A DNA stretch of 64,000 bases from positions 3,038,001-3,102,000 of the forward strand of contig NZ_BSDP01000001.1 in the NCBI RefSeq assembly GCF_027925245.1, read 5' to 3'. Every line of letters begins with the position of its first letter. Position 1 is the first letter of the stretch. This stretch comes from Agromyces rhizosphaerae. Lineage in GTDB: Bacteria; Actinomycetota; Actinomycetes; Actinomycetales; Microbacteriaceae. This document shows, piece after piece, positions 56,433-64,000 of this stretch. Under the pieces are notes generated by a model. That model was not told the origin of the DNA and made no database searches. It worked only from the letters and a program-made list of their open reading frames with translations. A program made the translations under genes and the position numbers.

Positions 56433-57263
56433 ATGGCAAACGTCAGCATCGCCGACATCAAGGCGCTGCGCGAGCAGCTCGGCACCGGCATGAGCGACAC
56501 CAAGGCCGCCCTCGTCGAGGCGGACGGTGACCTCGAGAAGGCGACCGAGATCCTGCGCCTGAAGGGCGCGAAGGGCAACGCGAAGCGCGCCGACCGCTCG
56601 ACCTCGGAGGGCCTCGTGGCCGCCGCCGAGAACGGCAACGGCACCGCGACGCTCATCGAGCTGGCCTGCGAGACCGACTTCGTCGCCAAGGGCGACAAGT
56701 TCATCGCCCTGGCCGACCGCGTGCTCGCGGCCGTCGCGGCCGCCGGTGCCGACTCGGTCGAGGCGGCCCTCGCCGCGCCCGCCGAGGGCAAGACCGTCGC
56801 CGACGTGATCAGCGAGGAGGCGGCCATTCTCGGTGAGAAGGTCGAGCTCCGCCGCGTCGCGCTCGTGACGGGCGACCAGTTCTCGATCTACCTGCACAAG
56901 ACGTCGAAGGACCTGCCCCCGCAGGTCGGCGTCGTGCTCGGCTTCGCCGGCGACGACGCGGACACCGCGCGTTCGGTGGCGCAGCACATCTCGTTCGCCG
57001 CGCCGGAGTACCTCACCCGTGAGGACGTCCCCGCCGAGGCAGTCGAGAAGGAGCGTGCGCTGGTCGAGCAGATCACCCGCGAGGAGGGCAAGCCGGAGGC
57101 GGCGCTGCCCAAGATCGTCGAGGGTCGCCTGGGCGCCTACTTCAAGCAGGTCGCACTGCTTGAGCAGGACTACGCCAAGGACAACAAGCTGAAGGTGAGC
57201 AACGTGCTCTCCGACGCCGGGCTCACCGTGTCGGGCTTCGCCCGCTTCAAGGTCGGCGCCTGA
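56433..57263 (+). CDS. tsf: Translation elongation factor Ts
   Basis: A 276-residue guanine-nucleotide exchange factor for EF-Tu. The N-terminal UBA-like domain (IKALREQLGTGMSDTKAALVEADG) and the TDFV segment in CETDFVAKGD that inserts into EF-Tu are present. AAGGAGA precedes the ATG. It is followed at once by a strong intrinsic terminator. Confidence 0.98.
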   Translation: MANVSIADIKALREQLGTGMSDTKAALVEADGDLEKATEILRLKGAKGNAKRADRSTSEGLVAAAENGNGTATLIELACETDFVAKGDKFIALADRVLAAVAAAGADSVEAALAAPAEGKTVADVISEEAAILGEKVELRRVALVTGDQFSIYLHKTSKDLPPQVGVVLGFAGDDADTARSVAQHISFAAPEYLTREDVPAEAVEKERALVEQITREEGKPEAALPKIVEGRLGAYFKQVALLEQDYAKDNKLKVSNVLSDAGLTVSGFARFKVGA

Positions 57264-57274
57264 TCGAATGAGAG

Positions 57275-57312
57275 GGAGTCCGGATCGCATCGTGCGATCC
57301 GGGCTCCTTTTT
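57275..57312 (+). terminator. Intrinsic terminator after tsf
   Basis: A stem of about 18 bp with two mismatches (GGAGTCCGGATCGCA against TGCGATCCGGGCTCC, loop TCG) followed by TTTTT at 57308-57312. The only textbook rho-independent terminator in the window; it separates rpsB-tsf from pyrH. Confidence 0.95.
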
Positions 57313-57349
57313 CATGCCCGCCGCAGTGGGCGGCCGGCATGCGCATGGG

Positions 57350-57355
57350 TAACGT
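57350..57355 (+). promoter_or_regulatory. Possible -10 for pyrH
   Basis: TAACGT 25 nt before the pyrH ATG at 57381, just downstream of the tsf terminator, leaving room for the GGAAGGA ribosome site. Confidence 0.45.
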
Positions 57356-57380
57356 GGTGCTGACAGGAAGGACACGGGGG

Positions 57381-58115
57381 ATGGCTGGAACGAACACGCG
57401 CAGGCGCGTCCTGTTGAAGCTCTCGGGGGAGGCGTTCGGCGGTGGTTCGCTCGGCGTGAACCCCGACGTGGTGAGCGCGCTCGCACGGGAGATCGCGGAG
57501 GCGGCCGAGCAGGTCGAGATCGCGGTCGTCGTCGGCGGAGGCAACTTCTTCCGCGGCGCCGAGCTCTCGCAGCGCGGCATGGACCGCGGGCGCGCCGACT
57601 ACATGGGCATGCTGGGCACGGTGATGAACGCCCTCGCCCTGCAGGACTTCCTCGAGCAGGCCGGTGCGGAGACGCGCGTGCAGTCGGCGATCGAGATGAC
57701 GCAGGTCGCCGAGCCGTACATCCCGCGACGTGCCGAGCGGCACCTCGAGAAGAGCCGGGTCGTGATCTTCGGCGCGGGCGCGGGCCTGCCCTACTTCTCG
57801 ACCGACACCGTCGCCGCGCAGCGTGCGCTCGAGATCGGCGCCGACGTGGTGCTGGTCGCCAAGAACGGCGTCGACGGCGTGTACACCGACGACCCGCGCA
57901 CCAACCCCGACGCCGTCAAGATCGACCGCATCAGCTACCAGGACGCGCTCCAGCGCGGGCTGAAGGTGGTCGACTCGACCGCGTTCAGCCTGTGCATGGA
58001 CAACGGCATGCCGATGCAGGTGTTCGGGATGCAGCCGAGCGGCAACGTCACCGCCGCGATCCTCGGCAGCGAGCTGGGCACGCTCGTCGGCAACGGCCCG
58101 GTGTCGCACGGGTAG
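57381..58115 (+). CDS. pyrH: UMP kinase
   Basis: A 244-residue amino-acid-kinase-fold enzyme that phosphorylates UMP to [16 protein letters not shown] at the N-terminus, [27 protein letters not shown] and [17 protein letters not shown] are diagnostic. ATG 57381 is preferred to the in-frame ATG 57339 because the extra residues lie across the proposed promoter and GGAAGGA is 8 nt upstream of 57381. Confidence 0.97.
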   Translation: MAGTNTRRRVLLKLSGEAFGGGSLGVNPDVVSALAREIAEAAEQVEIAVVVGGGNFFRGAELSQRGMDRGRADYMGMLGTVMNALALQDFLEQAGAETRVQSAIEMTQVAEPYIPRRAERHLEKSRVVIFGAGAGLPYFSTDTVAAQRALEIGADVVLVAKNGVDGVYTDDPRTNPDAVKIDRISYQDALQRGLKVVDSTAFSLCMDNGMPMQVFGMQPSGNVTAAILGSELGTLVGNGPVSHG

Positions 58116-58131
58116 CGCGCCGCCCCACGAC

Positions 58132-58137
58132 TAGACT
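58132..58137 (+). promoter_or_regulatory. -10 element for frr-cdsA
   Basis: TAGACT about 30 nt before the frr GTG, followed by a short leader with GAAGGAG. Confidence 0.5.
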
Positions 58138-58167
58138 GTCCCGAGCAGCGAAACCGAAGGAGTCCAC

Positions 58168-58722
58168 GTGATCGCGGATGTACTGTCCGATGCCTCGACC
58201 CGCATGAACAAGGCCGTCGAAGTCGCCAAGGACGACTTCGCGACCGTCCGTACGGGCCGCGCCAACCCCCAGCTGTTCCAGAAGATCATGGTCAGCTACT
58301 ACGGCACCCCGACCCCGCTGAACCAGCTCGCCTCGCTCCAGAACCCCGAGGCGCGCACGCTCGTCGTGACGCCCTACGACAAGAGCGCCCTGCGCGACAT
58401 CGAGCAGGCGATCCGCGACACGCCCAACCTCGGCGCCAACCCGAACAACGACGGCAACATCATCCGCGTCACCCTGCCGGAGCTCACCGAGGAGCGCCGC
58501 AAGGAGTACGTGAAGCTCGTGCGTTCCAAGGCCGAGGACGCCCGCGTGTCGGTCCGCAACATCCGACGCACCGCCAAGAGCGACCTCGAGGCGCTCAAGG
58601 GCGAGGTGGGCGACGACGAGGTCGTGCGCGGCGAGAAGGAGCTCGAGCACGTCACCAAGTCGCACGTCGAGGCGATCGACGAGGCGCTCAAGCGCAAGGA
58701 AGCCGAACTCCTCGAGGTCTGA
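58168..58722 (+). CDS. frr: Ribosome recycling factor
   Basis: A 184-residue protein that splits post-termination ribosomes with EF-G. Conserved segments: [62 protein letters not shown] and VRNIRR. GTG 58168 has GAAGGAG 5 nt upstream. cdsA follows after 9 bp. Confidence 0.98.
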   Translation: MIADVLSDASTRMNKAVEVAKDDFATVRTGRANPQLFQKIMVSYYGTPTPLNQLASLQNPEARTLVVTPYDKSALRDIEQAIRDTPNLGANPNNDGNIIRVTLPELTEERRKEYVKLVRSKAEDARVSVRNIRRTAKSDLEALKGEVGDDEVVRGEKELEHVTKSHVEAIDEALKRKEAELLEV

Positions 58723-58731
58723 GGGCCACGG

Positions 58732-59712
58732 ATGACAGAGCCCGACGACACCAACGACATCGATCCGGGATCGCCGGGCGCGCCCTCGGAACTGCGGGCG
58801 CACATGCACCAGCGCCGGGTCGAGCTCGAGCGCCAGTTCGAGGCGACGCGCGCACAGTTCGACGCCACTCAGGAGCGCATCCAGGCGCGCACGGGCCGCA
58901 ACCTGCTGCTCGCCATCGTGATCGGCCTCGTGCTCGGCGGCGGGCTGCTCGTGAGCCTGCTCATCGTCAAGGAGCTGTTCATGGTGTTCGCCGGCGTGCT
59001 CGTCGGCTTCACCACGGCAGAGCTCGCGACGGCGCTGCGCCGGGCGGGGTACGCCGTTCCGCGCATCCCCACCGTGGTCGGCGCTGTCGCGGTCGTGCCC
59101 GCCGCCTACTACGGCGGACCCGCGGGGCAGCTCCTCGGCGTGCTCGCCGCGATCCTGCTGGTCGCCGCCTGGCGGCTCGTGGAGCAGGCGATCCCGGCCA
59201 CGCGCCGTGATTCGTCGCTCGTGGCCGACCTCTCGGCGAGCGTGTTCGTGCAGGTCTACGTGACCTTCCTGGCATCCTTCGTCGTCGTGCTCACCGCGCA
59301 GGAGGGCGGCCAGTGGTGGGCGCTCGGCTTCATCGTCATCGTCGTGCTCGCCGACACCGGTGCGTACGCGGCCGGGCTCACGCTCGGCAAGCACCCCATG
59401 GCGCCGGTCATCAGCCCGAAGAAGACCTGGGAGGGCTTCGCGGGCGGGGCGATCACGTGCCTCGTCGCCGGCGTGCTCATCGGCCTCTTCATGCTCGGCA
59501 CGACATGGTGGTTCGGTCTGCTGTTCGGCGCCGCGATCTTCCTGTCCGCGACGCTCGGCGACCTCGCCGAGTCGCTCATCAAGCGCGACATCGGCATCAA
59601 GGACATGAGTTCGAAGCTGCCCGGGCACGGCGGGTTCCTCGACCGACTCGACTCGATCCTGCCGTCGGCCGCGGTCGCCTTCACAGCATTTCTGATCTAC
59701 ACGGCGCTCTGA
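58732..59712 (+). CDS. cdsA: Phosphatidate cytidylyltransferase
   Basis: A 326-residue integral membrane enzyme that makes CDP-diacylglycerol. After a charged N-terminal region of about 55 residues come about eight membrane helices. The family signature is split as SPKKTWEGFAGG (about residues 225-236) and GDLAESLIKRDIGIKDMSS...PGHGGFLDRLDS near the C-terminus. Neighbouring frr-cdsA order is usual in actinobacteria. Confidence 0.96.
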   Translation: MTEPDDTNDIDPGSPGAPSELRAHMHQRRVELERQFEATRAQFDATQERIQARTGRNLLLAIVIGLVLGGGLLVSLLIVKELFMVFAGVLVGFTTAELATALRRAGYAVPRIPTVVGAVAVVPAAYYGGPAGQLLGVLAAILLVAAWRLVEQAIPATRRDSSLVADLSASVFVQVYVTFLASFVVVLTAQEGGQWWALGFIVIVVLADTGAYAAGLTLGKHPMAPVISPKKTWEGFAGGAITCLVAGVLIGLFMLGTTWWFGLLFGAAIFLSATLGDLAESLIKRDIGIKDMSSKLPGHGGFLDRLDSILPSAAVAFTAFLIYTAL

Positions 59713-59714
59713 GG

Positions 59715-59720
59715 CACAAT
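59715..59720 (+). promoter_or_regulatory. -10 element, leaderless DivIVA-domain gene
   Basis: CACAAT followed by exactly 6 nt and the GTG at 59727, in the 14-bp gap after cdsA. Confidence 0.5.
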
Positions 59721-59726
59721 AGTCCG

Positions 59727-60278
59727 GTGCACTCGACCTTCCCGCGCGTCAGGCGACCTCGTCTCGGCTACCACGTCGAACAGGTCGACGCGTTCCTCGC
59801 CCGGGCGCGACGCGCCTACGACGGCGTCGGCGGCGATGCCGACGCGCTCGCGGCGGAGGACATCCGCCTGACGGCGTTCTCGATGCAGAAGGGCGGCTAC
59901 TCGACCGCGCACGTCGACGGCGCGCTCGAGCGCCTGGAAGACGCGTTCGCGGCGCGGGAGCGACAGCGGGCGGCAGCGGACCAGGGCGAGGGCGAGTGGA
60001 TCAACGAGGCGCGGGCGACCGCGCAGGTCGTCATCAACCGGCTCGCGCGACCCGAGGGGCACCGCTTCGACCGCGTCTCGCTGCTCGCCGTCGGCTACAG
60101 CACCCGCGAGGTCGACCGCTTCGCCCAGAAGCTCATGCGCTACTTCCGCGACGGCGCGCCGATCAGCGTCGACGACGTGCGCACGGTCGTCTTCCGGCCG
60201 CAGCGGGGCGGGTACCGGGAGGTCCAGGTCGACATCGTCCTGGACGCCGTGGTCGACGTGATGCTGGCGGTGCGATGA
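59727..60278 (+). CDS. Small DivIVA-domain protein with two repeats
   Basis: A 183-residue protein built from two similar DivIVA-type units: GYHVEQVDAFLARARRAYDG with KGGYSTAHVDGALERLEDAF in the first half, and GYSTREVDRFAQKLMRYF with RGGYREVQVDIVLDAVVDVM in the second. DivIVA proteins sense curved membrane and organise polar growth in actinobacteria; this one is short and lacks the long coiled coil of Wag31. It may be an accessory polar or septal factor (inference). A leaderless promoter is proposed. Confidence 0.85.
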   Translation: MHSTFPRVRRPRLGYHVEQVDAFLARARRAYDGVGGDADALAAEDIRLTAFSMQKGGYSTAHVDGALERLEDAFAARERQRAAADQGEGEWINEARATAQVVINRLARPEGHRFDRVSLLAVGYSTREVDRFAQKLMRYFRDGAPISVDDVRTVVFRPQRGGYREVQVDIVLDAVVDVMLAVR

Positions 60279-60316
60279 CCCGCCGCGCGCGTCACGAGCA
60301 CGCCCTCGGGCTCGGC

Positions 60317-60322
60317 TAGACT
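60317..60322 (+). promoter_or_regulatory. -10 element for the transglycosylase-like gene
   Basis: TAGACT, 9 nt before the GTG at 60332; transcript would have about 3 untranslated bases. Confidence 0.45.
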
Positions 60323-60331
60323 CCCCGTATC

Positions 60332-61036
60332 GTGGGCAGGCACTCAGGGCGTACGCCGAACTCAGCCATTGCACCGGCGGCGCGTCCGCCGGTGCGTCGT
60401 CGTGCGGGCGGAAGCCGCTCGGGCGGCACCCGGGCAGCGCTCCCGGCGTCGCCGCGCCGCTCGCTGAAGCAGGCGCTGACGGTGGCCTTCGCGTTCGCCG
60501 CGTCCGTGTCGTTCGTGCTCGTGCACCTGGTCGACCCCACCATCGGCGCATCGGCGTCGGGGGAGTACCGCGCGAGCACCGACCGCTTCGGCGGCGAGGC
60601 GACCCAGGTGGTCGAGGTGACCGGCGACTACGACTTCACGGCGACGCGGGACGAGTACGTCGTCGAGGCGGCCGCGGTGGCCGTCTCGAACACCGCCATC
60701 ACTTTCCAGGCGCCGCCGGCGATCGTCCCCGACCCGGGTTCGGCGCAGGCCTACGCGGCCGACGCGGTCGCGGCCAGGGGCTGGTCGACGGGCGAGTTCG
60801 ACTGCCTCGTCGCGCTCTGGAACAAGGAATCGGGCTGGCGGGTCAACGCCATGAACCCGTACAGCGGCGCGTACGGCATCCCGCAGGCGCTCCCGGGCTC
60901 GAAGATGGCCACCGCGGGCGCCGACTGGCAGACGAACGCCGCGACCCAGATCGAATGGGGCCTGGGCTACATCGCGGGCCGCTACGGCACCCCCTGCGGC
61001 GCGTGGTCGCACTCGCAGTCGGTCGGCTGGTACTAG
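60332..61036 (+). CDS. Secreted transglycosylase-like (SLT) protein
   Basis: A 234-residue exported protein. The N-terminus is long and Arg-rich (about 45 residues) before a membrane segment (about residues 48-68), so it may be a signal anchor or an atypical signal peptide. The C-terminal domain (about residues 140-234) resembles actinobacterial lytic transglycosylases: FDCLVALWNKESGWRVNA with the catalytic Glu, then YGIPQALPGSKMA and IEWGLGYIAGRYG. It probably cleaves peptidoglycan. Confidence 0.87.
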   Translation: MGRHSGRTPNSAIAPAARPPVRRRAGGSRSGGTRAALPASPRRSLKQALTVAFAFAASVSFVLVHLVDPTIGASASGEYRASTDRFGGEATQVVEVTGDYDFTATRDEYVVEAAAVAVSNTAITFQAPPAIVPDPGSAQAYAADAVAARGWSTGEFDCLVALWNKESGWRVNAMNPYSGAYGIPQALPGSKMATAGADWQTNAATQIEWGLGYIAGRYGTPCGAWSHSQSVGWY

Positions 61037-61044
61037 GCGGGCGG

Positions 61045-61350
61045 ATGCCTCGGAGCAATCGCCGTCGCGGCAGCCGGCGCGCACGCGAGCAGGACGCCGA
61101 GCCGCTCGACGTCGAGCGTCTGCGCGCGGGCTGGAAGCGCACCGAGCAGCGCCGGGACGGCACGTGGTACGTGCAGCCCGTCTCGGAGGTGCAGGCGACG
61201 AAGTCGTACGTGTGCCCGGGGTGCGGCCTCGAGGTCGAGCCGGGAACCGCGCACGTGGTCGCCTGGCGCGCGGACGGCGTGCTCGGCGACGCGGCGGACC
61301 TCGCCGCACGGCGCCACTGGCACGCGCACTGTTGGAGGATGGGAGCATGA
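61045..61350 (+). CDS. Small zinc-ribbon-like protein
   Basis: A 101-residue basic protein. The first 20 residues are Arg-rich; the rest holds CPGCG (about residues 57-61) and later HWHAHCW, a likely metal-binding set. Homologues in actinobacteria are sometimes called ATP/GTP-binding protein, without support here. Its stop overlaps the next start (ATGA), linking it to the hydrolase. Function is unknown. Confidence 0.8.
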   Translation: MPRSNRRRGSRRAREQDAEPLDVERLRAGWKRTEQRRDGTWYVQPVSEVQATKSYVCPGCGLEVEPGTAHVVAWRADGVLGDAADLAARRHWHAHCWRMGA

Positions 61351-62081
61351 GCACCGACCAGTCCGGCACGGAGATCCGCGCGGGTGTCGAGCTGCCCGCC
61401 CGACGCGAGGAGGTCGAGCTGCGCACCGCCGACGGCCTGACCCTCGTGGGCGAGCTGGCCCTGCCCGAGCACCGCGAGCCCACGGCGACGCTCGTCACGC
61501 TGCATCCGCTGCCCACCGCCGGCGGCTTCATGGACTCGCACATCCTCCGCAAGGCGTCGGCGCGGCTGCCCGCACTCGCGGACCTCGCCGTGCTCCGCTT
61601 CAACACGCGCGGCACGGAGTCGCCGCGCGGGCGGAGCGAGGGCGCGTTCGACCACGGCGAGGCGGAGCGGCACGACGTCGACGCCGCGATGGCATTCGTC
61701 GCCGAGCGCGGCCTGCCGCGCCCATGGCTGGTCGGCTGGTCGTTCGGCACCGAGCTCGCGCTGAAGTACGGCCGCCCGCACGACGTCGAGGGGCTCATCC
61801 TGCTGTCGCCGCCGCTGCACCGCACCGACGACGAGGAGCTCACGGCCTGGGCCGGCGACGACCGCCGCATCGTGGCGCTGATCCCCGAGCACGACGACTT
61901 CCTGAAGCCCGACGAGGCGCGCATGCGGTTCTCGCTGGTGCCGCACCTCGAGCTCATCCCGGTCGAGGACGGGCGGCACCTCTGGGTGGGGGAGACGCAG
62001 ACGCGCCGCGTGCTCGACGAGATCGTGCGGGTGGTGGCGCCGTCGGTGCCGCTGCCGCTGCCGACGCGCTGGCCCGCCTGA
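61347..62081 (+). CDS. Alpha/beta hydrolase
   Basis: A 244-residue serine hydrolase fold. The nucleophile is in GWSFG (about residues 130-134), preceded by LVTLHPLPTAGGFMDS as oxyanion region; the acid is probably in EHDDF and the His in DGRHLW near the C-terminus. RFNTRGTESPRGRSEG is typical of small bacterial members related to YfhR/dienelactone-like hydrolases. The substrate is unknown. Confidence 0.88.
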   Translation: MSTDQSGTEIRAGVELPARREEVELRTADGLTLVGELALPEHREPTATLVTLHPLPTAGGFMDSHILRKASARLPALADLAVLRFNTRGTESPRGRSEGAFDHGEAERHDVDAAMAFVAERGLPRPWLVGWSFGTELALKYGRPHDVEGLILLSPPLHRTDDEELTAWAGDDRRIVALIPEHDDFLKPDEARMRFSLVPHLELIPVEDGRHLWVGETQTRRVLDEIVRVVAPSVPLPLPTRWPA

Positions 62082-62120
62082 GGCGACGTGCGCCCGCCTC
62101 GGGCGTCCTGAGGGGTCTCG

Positions 62121-62138
62121 GGATGCCCGGAGGCATCC
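62121..62138. terminator. Hairpin between convergent genes
   Basis: GGATGCC (62121-62127), loop CGGA, GGCATCC (62132-62138). It lies between the hydrolase and AI-2E transporter genes, which converge. No T tract, so a terminator role is only suggested. The arms are the over-represented GGATGC/GCATCC motif. Confidence 0.45.
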
Positions 62139-62144
62139 GCTCGC

Positions 62145-63209
62145 TCAGCGCTCGTTCTGGCGCGGGATGATGACCTGCTTGATGATGAGCAGGATGGAGG
62201 CCGCCACGGGGATGGCGATGAGCGCGCCGAGCACGCCGAGCAGCGAACCGCCGGCGAGTGCGGCGACGACCACCACGGCACCCGGCACCTGGACGGCGCG
62301 GTTCATGATGTGCGGGCTCAGCACGTACGCCTCGACCTGCATGTAGATGATGTAGTAGATCGCCGCCACGAGGGCCGTGAGGGGCGAGCCGATGCCCGGG
62401 ATAAGCGAGACCAGCACGATGATCACCGAGCCCGTGAGCGTGCCGACCAGCGGGATCAGCGAGAGCACGAACGCCACGAACGCCAGCACTGCGGGGAACG
62501 GCGCCTGGATGATCGACAGGAAGATGAAGCTCGCGACGCCGTTGATGGAGGCCAGCGAGACTTGCCCGACCACGAAGCGGCCGACCGACTGGGTGATCTG
62601 CTCGGTCAGGTCGGCGAACCGGGCGCGGCGCGAGGCCGGCACGAGTTGGTACGCGGCGCGCTTCATGGAGTTGAGCGACGCCGTGAAGTAGAGGGTGAGG
62701 ATCAGCACCACCACGCCGCCGAAGATGGCCGCACCGATGCTGAACGCGACCGCGAGCACGCCGCCCGCCAGTTCCGCCACGCTCGCGGGATCGTTCACGA
62801 GGTCGACCGCCGCGTCGGAGATGCCCTGGAAGATGTCGTCGACCCGCAGCATCGGGAACTGCTGCTTGAGGATCTCGACGATCTCGCCCGACTCGATGCG
62901 CCGGAAGATGCCCGGGATCTGGTCGATGAGCTGGCTGACCTCGTCGACGATGATCGGCACGACCGCGAGCACGAGGCCCGTCACGAGCGCGACGACGGCC
63001 GCCATCACGGTGACGATGGCGGCCCAACGCGGGAAGCCGCGCCGTTCCAGCCAGGTCACGACGGGGTCGAGACCCAGGGCGAGGAACAGCGCGGCCCCGA
63101 TGTACGTGATGATCGTCGAGAGACTGACCACCGACAGGATGATGAGCAGGCCCAGGCCGACACCGAGGGTGCCGACCAGGCCGAGGCGGAACGCGTTCTG
63201 GATCTTCAC
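62145..63209 (-). CDS. AI-2E family (PerM/TqsA) transporter
   Basis: A 354-residue polytopic membrane protein with about eight helices and the family's long extracytoplasmic region (about residues 70-150, amphipathic helices). Conserved parts: TYIGAALFLALGLDPVVTWL near the N-terminus, and FVLSLIPLVGTLTGSVIIVLVSL and the end segment VLGALIAIPVAAS. Members export autoinducer-2, ions or unknown substrates. GTG start at 63209. Probably downstream of the coiled-coil gene, 25 bp apart. Confidence 0.92.
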   Translation of the reverse strand: MKIQNAFRLGLVGTLGVGLGLLIILSVVSLSTIITYIGAALFLALGLDPVVTWLERRGFPRWAAIVTVMAAVVALVTGLVLAVVPIIVDEVSQLIDQIPGIFRRIESGEIVEILKQQFPMLRVDDIFQGISDAAVDLVNDPASVAELAGGVLAVAFSIGAAIFGGVVVLILTLYFTASLNSMKRAAYQLVPASRRARFADLTEQITQSVGRFVVGQVSLASINGVASFIFLSIIQAPFPAVLAFVAFVLSLIPLVGTLTGSVIIVLVSLIPGIGSPLTALVAAIYYIIYMQVEAYVLSPHIMNRAVQVPGAVVVVAALAGGSLLGVLGALIAIPVAASILLIIKQVIIPRQNER

Positions 63210-63234
63210 GGGACGCGGTCCGCCTCTCCGCCGC

Positions 63235-64000
63235 CTACTTGGAGGAGTTGGCGGCCACCTGCTCTGCCTGGGTCAGCACTCCGCGGAGGCTCTCGAAGTA
63301 GCCGGCGACCGCGTCACGCTCGATCCTAATCTGCGAGAGGCGATCCTCGGCGTCCGCCACGAGGGCGCGGGTGCGCTCGTCGGCCTCGGCGATCATCTTG
63401 CGTGCCTGCTCGTTGGCGGCCGCGATGCGCTCGCGCGCCTCCTCGTCGGCGCGCTCGCGCGACTTGAGGATGTCGGAGCGCAGCTCCGCCTCGAGGCGCT
63501 CGTTCTCGGCGCGGCTCTCCTCGGTGCGGGCGATCGCCTCGGCGAGCTCGGCGTTGGCGTCGTCGAGGAACTTCTGGGTCTCGGAGACCGCCTGGCGGTG
63601 GGCGTCGAGCAGCTCCTGCTCGGCGTCGTCGCGCTTCGCGGTGAGCTCCGCGTCGAGGTCGGTGCGTGCCTGCTCGATCTCGCGACGCATGCGGGTGACC
63701 TCGTGGGTCGTCTTCTTGCGCATCGCGGCGAGCTGGTTGTCGAGCTCGATGCGGGCGCCCTCGGCCTCGGCCTCGAAGTCGGCGCGAGCCTGGTCCTGGT
63801 CGAGCGCCAGGTCGGCGCGGGCCTGCTCGAGTCCGGCCTCGTGGCGGGCGCGCACGCGCTCCAGCTCGTGCTCGAGCTTGAGCTTGGCCGTCTCGGCCTC
63901 GCGCTCGAGGTCGATCTTGACCTGCTCGCGCTCGAGGTCGAGACCCTCGCGGGCGGCATCGATCTCGCGCTGGAGGTCGGCCCGGACCTGCTCGATCTCG
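63235..64000 (-). CDS. Long coiled-coil protein, C-terminal part (start beyond right edge)
   Basis: The frame is open to the right edge, so only the last 255 or so residues are seen. They are almost entirely heptad coiled coil rich in Ala, Glu, Arg, Asp and Leu, with runs such as DLEREAETAKLKLEHELER and ERIAAANEQARKMIAEADE, ending in a short non-helical VAANSSK. Compatible with DivIVA/Scy-like polar scaffold proteins or a cell-division coiled-coil factor; the N-terminal domain needed to decide is missing. Confidence 0.75.
   Translation of the reverse strand, partial: EIEQVRADLQREIDAAREGLDLEREQVKIDLEREAETAKLKLEHELERVRARHEAGLEQARADLALDQDQARADFEAEAEGARIELDNQLAAMRKKTTHEVTRMRREIEQARTDLDAELTAKRDDAEQELLDAHRQAVSETQKFLDDANAELAEAIARTEESRAENERLEAELRSDILKSRERADEEARERIAAANEQARKMIAEADERTRALVADAEDRLSQIRIERDAVAGYFESLRGVLTQAEQVAANSSK

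Overview
This window is a high-GC, gene-dense stretch of an actinobacterial chromosome. It is most likely from a member of the Microbacteriaceae (an Agromyces/Microbacterium-like genome): nearly every codon ends in G or C, GTG starts are common, and the order of housekeeping genes (leuCD-murA-acyltransferase-gpsA-ddl; yceD-rpmF-rnc-mutM; smc-ftsY-ffh; rpsP-khpA-rimM-trmD; rplS-lepB-rnhB-DUF2469-yraN-yifB-dprA-xerC; rpsB-tsf-pyrH-frr-cdsA) is the usual actinobacterial one. I see no insertion sequences, prophage, CRISPR array, rRNA or tRNA. No stretch longer than about 260 bases lacks a gene.

Layout. 1-8.5 kb: a giant Ig-like/fibronectin surface protein (start outside the window) followed by a MoxR ATPase, a DUF58 protein and a transglutaminase-fold membrane protein. 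8.5-15 kb: an apparent leucine-sensing leader, then leuC, leuD, murA, a lysophospholipid acyltransferase, gpsA and ddl, serving leucine synthesis and the precursors of peptidoglycan and phospholipid. 15-21.3 kb: a flavin-binding PNPOx-like protein, a DUF3515 lipoprotein, thiL, rsmD, a TPR protein, recG and coaD. 21.3-26 kb: a second MoxR-DUF58-transglutaminase module. 26-36.5 kb: yceD, rpmF, rnc, mutM, then three non-core genes (SDR, LRR-like, tandem GNAT), then smc, ftsY and a DUF2004 protein. 36.5-44.8 kb: ffh, a GH1 beta-glucosidase, a YbdK-type carboxylate-amine ligase, rpsP-khpA-rimM-trmD, a sirohydrochlorin chelatase-like gene and map. 44.8-62 kb: rplS, lepB, rnhB, DUF2469, yraN, yifB, dprA, a tandem pair of secreted six-cysteine proteins, a metallophosphoesterase, xerC, an M23 protein, rpsB-tsf, pyrH, frr, cdsA, a DivIVA-domain protein, a transglycosylase-like protein, a zinc-ribbon protein and an alpha/beta hydrolase. 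62-64 kb, minus strand: an AI-2E family transporter and the C-terminal part of a long coiled-coil protein.

The observations I consider most worth following are: (1) a compact leucine attenuator before leuCD, made of a leaderless 16-codon peptide with three consecutive Leu codons, a perfect 10-bp hairpin, and a hairpin-loop hexamer complementary to the leuC Shine-Dalgarno region; (2) two MoxR-DUF58-transglutaminase modules 15 kb apart, one with an apparently intact catalytic triad and the other with all three positions replaced; (3) a tandem pair of Tat-type secreted proteins with six conserved cysteines and a near-identical C-terminus, which I cannot assign to a family; (4) a recurrent arrangement in which a -10-like hexamer sits exactly 6 nt before the start codon, implying leaderless transcription, including a divergent pair (thiL/DUF3515) whose two -10 elements share two bases; (5) a perfect 12-bp palindrome wrapped around the lepB -10; and (6) a strand-symmetric excess of CGGATGC/GCATCCG that appears to override codon preference. 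Everything here was read by eye; no homology search, folding program or statistical test was run.
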